From Polytrichum commune (taxonomy: Eukaryota > Streptophyta > Polytrichopsida > Polytrichales > Polytrichaceae), in contig OX485808.1 of NCBI GenBank assembly GCA_950295325.1, forward strand, positions 6,388,501-6,452,500: DNA of 64,000 nt, written 5' to 3'. Of this stretch, positions 25,234 through 35,483 are shown piece after piece. The notes under the pieces are model-generated. The model searched no databases and was not told the origin of the DNA. It worked only from the letters and a program-made list of their open reading frames with translations. Every line of letters starts with the position of its first letter. The first letter of the stretch is position 1. The position numbers were made by a program, and so were the translations under genes.

Positions 25234-25507
25234 CAAAGAAGGACTGAGTAGACTCGCTATTTTTGAGCTCGAATGTCCACCGAAGTGCAAGCACAAAGTC
25301 TTGAAGCGTCGTCCTCTTCCACTGCAACGTCAATTTCGTGTTACTTTAAAACACGCCTTGCAAAGAAGGACTGAGCAAACTCGCAATTTTTGAGCTCGAA
25401 TGTCCACCGAAGTGCAAGCACGAAGTCTTGAAGCGACGTCCACTGCCTCTGCATGCTACCAACTTCCACTGCAACTTCAATTTCGTGTTAGTTCTAAACA
25501 CGGCTTG
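25234..25507. repeat. Tandem duplication, about 127 and 147 bp units
   Basis: CAAAGAAGGACTGAG begins at 25234 and again at 25361. Both units continue through GAGCTCGAATGTCCACCGAA and TTGAAGCG to CAATTTCGTGTTA. The second has about 20 extra bases. It lies just downstream of the receptor gene, probably in its 3' flank or 3'UTR. Confidence 0.85.
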
Positions 25508-25737
25508 CGAAACTCCTTTCTAATCTGCCTCGTCAACTTCAAGACACCCTGACGACTCCTTCTACCGCCGCCTCCTCCTCTTATTGCTAGACCAAACGCA
25601 TCCGCTTCCAATTTTTCCATCCGCCTTCTAGTGCATCTTGGAGCACCAACGACGAACTTCCAGTGGCAGTCTCGATCCGCAACCTCCCACAAACTCTTCT
25701 CAAACTCGTACACTGTGCACGCCGCAAGGATCAGCTT
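25477..25737 (-). other. Open frame continuing past the receptor stop codon
   Basis: Reading through the TAG at 25740-25738 in the same frame gives about 86 more codons before the next stop. They encode a basic, Arg- and Gly-rich tail (it contains RGGGGGRRSRQ) with no LRR pattern. The TAG occupies the position of the nearly invariant Glu of LTTLPEGL, one base from GAG. This may be a lost C-terminal domain or chance. Confidence 0.4.
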
Positions 25738-28700
25738 CTACGGTAATGTTGTCAGGCTCGAGCAATGGGGCAAACGGAGGGTTGTCAAAGAAGTTAAGTT
25801 AGCGAATCCCTCTGGTGTTGTTGTCAGGCTCGAACACCATGATAAATCTAGGGTTGTCAAAGAAGTCATGTTCACCAATCCCTCGGGTAATGTTATCAGG
25901 CTCGAACATGATGCTAAATCAAGGGTTGTCAAAGAAATCAAGTTCCCCAATGCCTCCGGTAATGTTGTTAGGCTCGAGCAATAGGACAAACGGAGAGTTG
26001 TCAAAGACATCAAGTTCCCCAATCCCTCTGGTAATGCTATCAAGCTCGAACAATGGGACAAATCCAAGGTTGTCAAAGAAGTCAACTTCCCCAATTCATT
26101 CGGTAATGTTCTTAGGCTCAAGCAATGGGACAAACGAAGGGCTATCAAAGAGGTCAAGTTCCCCAATCCCTTCAATATTGTTGTCAGGCTCGAACAATGG
26201 GACAAATCAAGGATTGTCAAAGAGGCCAAGTTCCCCAATCCCTTCGGTAATGTTGTTAGACTACAACAATTGGACAAATTGAGGGTTGCCAAAGAAGTCA
26301 AATTGCCCAATCCATCCGGTAATATTGTCAGGCGCCAACAGTTGGACAAATCGAGGATTCTCAAAGAAGTCAAATGGCCGCATTCCTCCGATAACTTTGT
26401 CAAGCACCAACAATTTGACAAATTGAGGGTTCTCAAAGTGGTTAGGTTTGCCAATCCCCCCGGTGATGGTGTAAGGCTTAAACAATGGGACAAATTGAGG
26501 TTTGCCAAAGAAATCAAGTTCCCAAATCCCTCCGATATTGTTGTCAGGCTTGAACACTGGGATAAATCAAGGTTCGTCAAAGAAGTCAAGTTCCGCAATC
26601 CCTTTGGTAATGTTGTCAGGCTCCAACACTGGGACATATGGAGGGATCTTAAAGATATCAACTTCCCCAATGCCTCCGGCACTGCAGTCATGCTCGAACA
26701 ATGGACCAAATCTAGGGTTGTCAAATAAGTCAAGCTCCCCAATGCCTCCGGTAATGTAGTGAGGCTTGAGCAATGGGACAAACGGAGGGTTGTCAAAGAA
26801 GTCAAGTTTCCCAATCCTTCTGGTAAAGTTATCAAGCTTGAACAATGGGACAAATCCAGGGTTGTCAAAGAAATCAACTTCCCCAATGCATTAGGTGATG
26901 TTGTGAGGCTCGAGTAATGGGACAAAGGGAGGGTTGTCAAAGAGGTCAAGCTCCCCAATCCCTCTAGTAATATTGTCACGCTCAAACTATTGGACAAATC
27001 AAGAGTTGTCAAACAAGTCAACTTCCCCAATGCCTCTGGTAATATTGTTAGGCTCCAACACTTGGACAAACGGAGGGTTGTCAAAGAAGTCAAGTTCCCC
27101 AATCCCTCCGGTAAAGTTATCAAGCTTGAACAATGGGACAAATCCAAGGTTGTCAAAGAAGTCAACTTCCCCAATGCATTAGGTAATGTTGTCAGGCTCG
27201 AGCAATGAGACAAACGGAGGGTTGTCAAAGAGGTCAAGCTTCCCAATCCCTCTAATAATGTTGTCACGTTCACACAATGCGACAAATCCAGGGTTGTCAA
27301 AGAAGTCAAGTTCCCCAATCCCTCTGGTAAAGTTATCAAGCTGGAACAATGGGACAAATCCAGGTTTGTCAAAGAAATCAAGTTCCCCAATCCCTCTGGT
27401 AAAGTTATCAAGCTTGCAATATGGGACAAATCCAAGGTTGTCAAAGAAGTCAACCTCCCCAATGCATGAGGTAATGTTGTCAGGCTCGAGCAATGGGACA
27501 AACGGAGGGTTGTCAAAGAGGTCAAGCTCCCCAATCCCTCTAGTATTATTGTCACGCTCAAACAATGGGACAAATCAAGGGTTGTCAAAGAAGTTAAGTT
27601 CACCAATCCCTTGGGTAATGTTATCAAGCTCGAACAATGAGACAAATCAAGGATTGTCAAAGAAATCAAGTTCCCCAATCCCTCTGGTAATGTTGTTAGG
27701 CTCGAGCAATGTGACAAACGGAGGGTTGCCATAGAAGTCAAGTTACTAAAATCCTCCGGTAATGTTATTAGGCTTGAACAATGGGACAAATCCAGGGTTG
27801 TCCAAGAAGTCAAGTTCTTTAAACCCTCCGGTATTGTTGTCATGCTTGAACAATGGGACAAACATAGGGTTGTCAAAGAGGTCAAGTTCTCCAATCCCTT
27901 TGGTAAAGATGTTAGTTTCGTACAGTTGGACAAATTGAGGGTTGACAAAGAAGTCAAATTGGCCAATCTCTCCGGTAACTTTGTCAGGCGCCAACAGTTG
28001 GACAAAACGAGGTCTCTCAAAGAAGTCAAATTGGCCAATCCCACCGGTAACTTCATCAAGAACCAACAATTGGACAAATTGAGGATTCTCAAAGTGGTTA
28101 GGTTTGCCAATCCCCCCGGCAGAGGTGTCAGGCTTATACAACATGATAAATCCAGGGTTTTCAAAGAAGTCAAGTTCCCCAATCCCTCCGGTAATGTTCT
28201 CATGCTCCAACACCTTGATAAATCCAGGGTTGTCAAAGAAGTCAAGTTCCCCAATCCCTCCGGTAATGTTGTCATGCTCGAACACCCTGATAAATACAAG
28301 TTTTTCAAAGAAGTCAAGTTCCCCAATCCCTCCGGTAATGTTGTCATGCTCCAACACTCTCTTAAATCCAGGGTTGTCAAAGAAATTAAGTTCCCCAATC
28401 CCTCCGGTAATGTTCTCATGCTCGAACACTCTCTTAAATTCAAGGTTGTCAAAGAAGTCAAGTTCCCCAATCCCTCCGGTAATGTTGTCATGCTCGAACA
28501 CCCTGATAAATCCAGGGTTTTCAAAGAACTCAAGTTCCCCAATCCCTCCGGTAATGTTGTCATGCTCCAACACCTTGAAAAATCCAGGGTTGTCAAAGAA
28601 GTCAAGTTCCCCAATCCCTCCGGTAATGTTGTCATGTTCAAACACCTTGATAAATCCAGGGTTGGCAAAGAAGTCAAGTTCCCTAATCCCTCCGGTAATG

Positions 28701-31700
28701 TTGTCATGCTCCAACACCTTGATAAATCCAGGGTTGTCAAAGAAGTCAAGTTCCCCAATCCCTCCGGTAATGTTGTCATGCTCGAACACCCTGATAAATA
28801 CACGTTTCTCAAAGAAGTCAAATTCCCCAATCCCTCCGGTAATGTTCTCATGCTCGAACAGCTTGATAAATCTAGGGTTGTCAAAGAAGTCAAGTTCCAC
28901 AATCCCTCCGGTAATGTTGTCATGCTCCAACACCCTGATAAATCCAGGGTTGTCAAAGAAGTCAAATTCCCCAATACCTCTGGTAATGCTGTCATGCTCG
29001 AACACTTTGATAAAGTCAGGGTTGTCAAAGAAGTCAAGTTCCCCAATCCCTCCGGTAATGTTGTCATGCTCGAACAGCTTGATAAATCCAGGGTTGTCAA
29101 AGAAGTCAAGTTCCCCAATCCCTCCGGTAATGTTGTCATGCTCGAACACCCTGATAAATACACGTTTCTCAAAGAAGTCAAGTTCCCCAATCCCTCCGGT
29201 AATGTTGTCATGCTCGAACAGCTTGATAAATCTAGGGTTGTCAAAGAAGTCAAGTTCCACAATCCCTCCGGTAATGTTGTCATGCTCCAACACCCTGATA
29301 AATCCAGGGTTGTCAAAGAAGTCAAATTCCCCAATACCTCTGGTAATGCTGTCATGATCGAACACTTTGATAAAGTCAGGGTTGTCAAAGAAGTCAAGTT
29401 CCCCAATCCCTCCGGTAATGTTGTCATGCTCCAACACCATGATAAATCCAGGGTTGTCAAAGAAGTCAAGTTCCCCAATCCCTCCGGTAATGTTGTCATG
29501 CTCGAACAACTTGATAAATCCAGGGTTGTCAAAGAAGTCAAGTTCCCTAATCCCTCCGGTAATGTTGTCATCTTCGAATACCTTGATAAATAAAGGGTTG
29601 TCAAAGAAGTCAAGTTCCCCAATCCCTCCGGTAATGTTGTCATGCTCGAACAGCTTGATAAATCCAGGGTTGTCAAAGAAGTCAAGTTCCCCAATCCCTC
29701 CGGTAATGTTGTCATGCTCGAACAGCTTGATAAATCCAGGGTTGTCAAAGAAGTCAAGTTCCCCAATCCCTCCGGTAATGTTGTCATGCTCGAACAGCTT
29801 GATAAATCTAGGGTTGTCAAAGAAGTCAAGTTCCACAATCCCTCCGGTAATGTTGTCATGCTCCAACACCCTGATAAATCCAGGGTTGTCAAAGAAGTCA
29901 AATTCCCCAATACCTCTGGTAATGCTGTCATGCTCGAACACTTTGATAAAGTCAGGGTTGTCAAAGAAGTCAAGTTCCCCAATCCCTCCGGTAATGTTGT
30001 CATGCTCGAACAGCTTGATAAATCTAGGGTTGTCAAAGAAGTCAAGTTCCACAATCCCTCCGGTAATGTTGTCATGCTCCAACACCCTGATAAATCCAGG
30101 GTTGTCAAAGAAGTCAAATTCCCCAATACCTCTGGTAATGCTGTCATGCTCGAACACTTTGATAAAGTCAGGGTTGTCAAAGAAGTCAAGTTCCCCAATC
30201 CCTTCGGTAATGTTGTCATGCTCCAACACCATGATAAATCCAGGGTTGTCAAAGAAGTCAAGTTCCCCAATCCCTCCGGTAATGTTGTCATGCTCGAACA
30301 ACTTGATAAATCCAGGGTTGTCAAAGAAGTCAAGTTCCCTAATCCCTCCGGTAATGTTGTCATCTTCGAACACCTTGATAAATAAAGGGTTGTCAAAGAA
30401 GTCAAGTTCCCCAATCCCTCCGGTAATGTTGTCATGCTCGAACACCTTGATAAATCCAGGGTTGTCAAAGAAGTCAAGTTCCCCAATCCCTCCGGTAATG
30501 TTGTCATCCTCGAACACCTTGATAAATCCAGGGTTGTCAAAGAAGTCAAGTTCCCCAATCCCTCCGGTAATGTTCTCATGCTCGAACACTCTCTTAAATC
30601 CAGGGTTGTCAAAGAAGTCAAGTTCCCCAATCCCTCCGGTAATGTTCTCATGCTCGAACACTCTCTTAAATTCAGGGTTGTCAAAGAAGTCAAGTTCCCC
30701 AATCCCTCCGGTAATTTTATCATGCTCGAACACCCTGATAAATACACGTTTCTCAAAGAAGTCAAGTTCCCCAATCCCTCCGGTAATGTTGTCATGCTCG
30801 AACAGCTTAATAAATCTAGGGTTGTCAAAGAAGTCAAGTTCCACAATCCCTCCGGTAATGTTGTCATGCTCCAACACCATGATAAATCCAGGGTTGTCAA
30901 AGAAGTCAAATTTCCCAATACCTCTGGTAAAGCTGTCATGCTCGAACACTTTGATAAATCCAGGGTTGTCAAAGAAGTCAAGTTCCCCAATCCCTCCGGT
31001 AATGTTGTCATGCTCGAACACCCTGATAAATACAACTTTTTCAAAGAAGACAAGTTCCCCAATCCCTCCGGTAATGTTGTCATGCTCGAACACCATGATA
31101 AATTCAAGGTTGTCAAAGAAGTCAAGTTCCCCAATCCCTCCGGTAATGTTGTCATGCTCGAACACTTTGATAAAGTCAGGGTTGTCAAAGAAGTCAAGTT
31201 CCCCAATCCCTCCGGTAATGTTGTCATGCTCGAACACCATGATAAATCCAGGGTTGTCAAAGAAGTCAAGTTCCCTAATCCCTCCGGTAATGTTGTCATG
31301 CTCGAACAACTTGATAAATCCAGGGTTGTCAAAGAAGTCAAGTTCCCCAATCCCTCCGGTAATGTTGTCATCCTCGAACACCTTGATAAATCCAGGGTTG
31401 TCAAAGAAGTCAAGTTCCCCAATCCCTCCGGTAATGTTGTCATGCTCGAACACCATGATAAATCCAGGGTTGTCAAAGAAGTCAAGTTCCCCAATCCCTC
31501 CGGTAATGTTGTCATGCTCGAACAGCTTGATAAATCCAGGGTTGTCAAAGAAGTCAAGTTCCCCAATCCCTCCGGTAATGTTGTCATCCTCGAACACCTT
31601 GATAAATCCAGGGTTGTCAAAAAAGTCAAGTTCCCCAATCCCTCCGGTAATGTTGTCATCCTCGAACAGCTTGATAAATCCAGGGTTGTCAAAGAAGTCA

Positions 31701-34700
31701 AGTTCCCCAATCCCTCCGGTAATGTTGTCATGCTCCAACACCATGATAAATCCAGGGTTGTCAAAGAAGTCAAGTTCCCCAATCCCTCCGGTAATGTTGT
31801 CATCCTCGAACACCTTGATAAATCCAGGGTTGTCAAAGAAGTCAAGTTCCCCAATCCCTCCGGTAATGTTGTCATGCTCGAACACCATGATAAATCCAGG
31901 GTTGTCAAAGAAGTCAAGTTCCCCAATCCCTCCGGTAATGTTGTCATGCTCGAACACCATGATAAATCCAGGGTTGTCAAAGAAGTCAAGTTCCCCAATC
32001 CCTCCGGTAATGTTGTCATCCTCGAACACCTTGATAAATCCAGGGTTGTCAAAGAAGTCAAGTTCCCCAATCCCACCGGGAATGTTGTCATCCTCTCACA
32101 ATATGATAAATCCAGGGTTCTCAAAGAAGTCAAGTTCCCCAATCCCTCCGGTAATGTTGTCATCCTCGAACACCTTGATAAATCCAGGGTTCTCAAAGAA
32201 GTCAAGTTCTCCAATCCCTCGGGTAATGTTGTGAGTGACCTACAAATCAATAAATGTAGGAAGTGGAATTGGTGGTGTACATTGCCCATGCGAATGCTGA
32301 AAAGGCTTGGAAATTTTTCTCCATCTATTAAAATGCCTTCAATTTTTTGGTATATCTGTTTTGAAAATATTAAAAATGTCAAAACCACATCTCTCGAGAT
32401 GAATTGCTCATAGTAATCAAATGTTGTCCTCAACAAACATAGAAAAACATAAACCATTGTAATGCATATGACATGATTATCTAGCATATGTTTGAACAAC
32501 TTAGTTATGAACCCTTTGACCAACAAGTTCGCAACTCAATTTGGCTACAAACAACCTAATTCAAATTGCGAACATATAGAATACCTTGTTTGCTTGTTCA
32601 TTTGCTAAAGGAATCATGATTTTATCCCAAATTCGAGTACCCTTGTACACCTCCTCCTTCTCAACCATCATTCGTCCCATGTCACGTAGTTGGTCATGCA
32701 TCTCTAGGCGTCCGCGTACATTTATCTTCACCAAGGACCTCTCCACCAACACATCAAGCACATGACTTGGAGATGCACATGTGCGCAAGGTTGTATCTTT
32801 CTCATATCCCATGGGAAAGAAGCATGCTATGTCTAGAAACAACTTTTTCTCTTCGTCTTTTAATGCATCAAAACTAACCCTCAAGGTACTCCAAAGCCCT
32901 TCATCACCATCCAAACATCTGCCTCTTTTCATCCTTTGGAAAGCCCTTTCCCAACTTCGAATCCTCTCCTTTCCTTGCAAGAATGCACCCATGACTTTCA
33001 AGCTTAAAGGCAAGCCCTTGCAACCTTCCACAATTTTGTCACGTATATCAAATAACTCTGGTGACAATTGTCCTTCATCCGAATAAGCATAAGAATTAAA
33101 CAGTTGTATTGATGCACTTCCATCTAACTCCCTGACATCTATCCTACCATTCTCCTCCACAAAAACCTTTAGTAGGCCCCAATCACGGGTTGTTATGATA
33201 ATATTGGTGCCTTTGTTGACAAACTCAGCATTTGTTGGAATTATATCACGCACTTGATCTTGATCTAGTGGATCATCCAATATAAGAATGACTTTCTTGT
33301 TGGCCAACAACTCCCTCACCTTTTCTTGAGCATCCACCATATTAGGCTTGTTTTCTTTGTCCAAGCTTTCAAGTTTTTCTATAATCTCCCATAGGACTTC
33401 ATGTGAAGTTTTGTTTTTCAATTGTTCAATAAAGCATGATGCATTGTATGTGGATTTCACATCATCAAATATAGCCTTAGCCAAGGTGGTCTTCCCTATT
33501 CCACCCATACCGGTGAGACCCAACACATTCACTTGTTTAAGCTGATTTTTCACTTGAGGACGTTTGGTTTCAAGACCCACCAATTTTTCATTTTGTGTTG
33601 ATAATTCATCCGCCTAAACAAAGAACACACACGTTAGGATCCTCTATGAAGAGTTCAATAATCAAAATCCAATTTCAAGCAAATTAAATTAATAACAATA
33701 AAAACATGACATCTCATAGGTAAGCAATAAGCACATTGTAGTAAACTTAAGTTCATACCTTCTTTGTAGCAAGGAAGTTTTTGACATGCTTCAAGGCTTC
33801 CGATTTCCTTTCCATATGTTGGGTCATAGACCGGTGTTTATCAAACCTTGGTATATCATTCGAATACGTTCCAATCATGAACTCCTTCAAGGTTGTGAGT
33901 CGTTTACAAATGTTAGAAAATGTTGGCCTTTGTGAAGGATCTTCAACCCAACATTCTTCGAGCAACACGGTAAGGTCCTTACAATTGATAGGTAGGTCTG
34001 GCCTGACATTATCTTTTATGTCTTGTAAGATGTCTTTCGTGTCCCAAAATGGTTGCTTAAGAGAAAGAATCTCTGAACATGTCATTGCAAATGACCATAC
34101 ATCAACTTGGAAAGGACATGCCGCACAAGGTGGGTCTTCTTTGTTTTTGTTCCCCATCTCAGGTGCCATATACTTTCGTGTACCAATAGTGTGTCTTTGT
34201 AATTCTGGTTTGCTTTGAACCTCCATTTTGGAAGTATCATAATCCATCAATTTGACAAAACCATGGCCACAATTTCCCTCTACTCCTGCAATTCTCATGG
34301 AGCTTAGAAGCACATTGTCTGGCTTTAGATCAAGATGGGCAACATACATGTCATGAAGATAACACATGCCCTTTGCAATTTGATACATTATATCGATTGC
34401 AACAATATATGATAAGGGTTTCTTTTGCTTTTTCAAGAAACTACCCAAGCTCATCTCCATGAGCTCCATTACTAAATATAGTTCTTTTGCTTCATCAAGA
34501 CTGTCCTCAAGGTTTTCATTAGTTCCACAACCAATGAATTTGATGATGTTCGGATGGCTCAAGCCTGCTAAGAGTTTGGCTTCTTTGAGAGAGTTTGGAG
34601 AACCTTTCATTACTTTTGTTGCACTTTGAAGTCCCATCCAACTTGATTTGTACACTTCACCTGTTGCTCCCGAACCTATTTCTTTCAAGAAGTCCGGTTT

Positions 34701-35375
34701 CATAAAATCCTCTGAAATCTCCGAAGCATCCAATTCTGCACCTTTCACTTGTTGCAAGTCGTGTTGCACTCTCTTCAACAAATATTTTGCTAACTTATGA
34801 TTGGGCGTTCTTTGAACGCATTCTAAAAGCCGTTTTTCCAAGTCTTCTTCATCACCTTGAATTTCGTCATAAGTGGCCACTTTAAAATCAATGCATGGGA
34901 TGTCATGTTGTGACTCCACGCACCAAAGTGAATTTGCTATGCATATTGCATCCCAAAAACATCTCAAATCGTACACAAGTTCTCGAAAGGCCTCCCTATT
35001 GTTCATTTGGAATGCAGCTGCATGGCACCATTCTTGCTTCCCACAATCTTCCACCAATACTCGTACTCTTTGAATAATTCGACATAACTCCTCAAGCACA
35101 AGCCCGATATTGGAGGTCTCATTTGTAGACGTGATCATCCCATTGACATGATACACAACTCGGTCGAGTTTGTTGAGAAGATTTTCACATTGTCTCTTAT
35201 TAAGCACTTGCTTTGTCTTAAGAACCTCATGAAGTTTCGTTACTTCTTTGCTTTGCCACTCCAAAATATCTCCACGCTTATTTTGTTCTTGTCTTTTTCG
35301 CACATATGTCCAAAACTTTAAAAAGATAATACTTATGAAACCCCAAATCAAAACCCACCGCAAGATCTTGGCCAT
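25738..35375 (-). CDS. Membrane-anchored kinase-NB-ARC-LRR immune-receptor-like protein, about 3087 aa
   Basis: Exons are 35375-33759, 33613-32585 and 32355-25738; both introns are GT-AG, phase 0. I start at MAKILRW because a TATA box at 35411-35420 puts earlier ATGs at or upstream of the likely transcription start. Domains: signal anchor (residues 5-22); helical region (about 45-215) with QCENLL and a Cys-x5-Trp-Cys pattern resembling the N-terminal domain of plant MLKL-like kinases; kinase (about 227-525) with IGSGATGEV, HLDLKPDN (Leu for the usual Arg), DYD for DFG, and APE; NB-ARC (about 540-882) with GMGGIGKTT, ILILDD, IIITTRD, GLPL, FLDIACFF of the TIR-NLR type, and EMHDQLRDMG; LRRs from about 921 to the end, about 90 units. 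Kinase-NB-ARC-LRR proteins are known from mosses. Expected role: intracellular pathogen sensing with ATP-driven switching. The LRR number is extreme. Confidence 0.85.
25741..32238 (-). repeat. 72-bp coding minisatellite, about 90 LRR units, complete copy
   Basis: All units are 72 bp. The N-terminal 57 or so (32238 to about 28150) are nearly identical to one another. The C-terminal 33 (28150-25741) are more diverged, with consensus closer to LSHCSSLTTLPEGLGNLTSL. Variant sub-blocks recur at multiples of 72 bp. The period keeps several frames free of stops on both strands, producing long ORFs that are artefacts of the repeat. Confidence 0.95.
28192..34707 (-). repeat. Inverted-duplicate arm matching 1-6516
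   Basis: Position y here equals 34708-x for every gene landmark (exon ends, introns, LRR phase), so there is no net length change over 6.5 kb. Only 29072, 29077 and 29079 were found to differ. Coding and intron sequence are equally identical, so selection is not the cause. Confidence 0.95.
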
Positions 35376-35410
35376 GATGGAACACATAATATTTAACCCA
35401 ACATGAGGAC

Positions 35411-35420
35411 CTTTATATAG
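35411..35420 (-). promoter_or_regulatory. TATA box of the receptor gene
   Basis: The minus strand reads CTATATAAAG, about 36-45 bases upstream of the ATG at 35375. Placing transcription start about 30 bases downstream gives a very short leader and argues against the ATG at 35483. Confidence 0.55.
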
Positions 35421-35483
35421 CTGCCTGTTTTGCACACCATAACCTTGTAAGTACAAAATAAATGTTTTGATGTACCATGACAC

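Noticed and set aside
25738..34708. A natural long palindrome with biological function (for example an inversion hotspot)
   Set aside because: The N gap, contig end in a repeat array and near-total identity including introns favour assembly duplication. Kept as a finding to verify, not as a claim.
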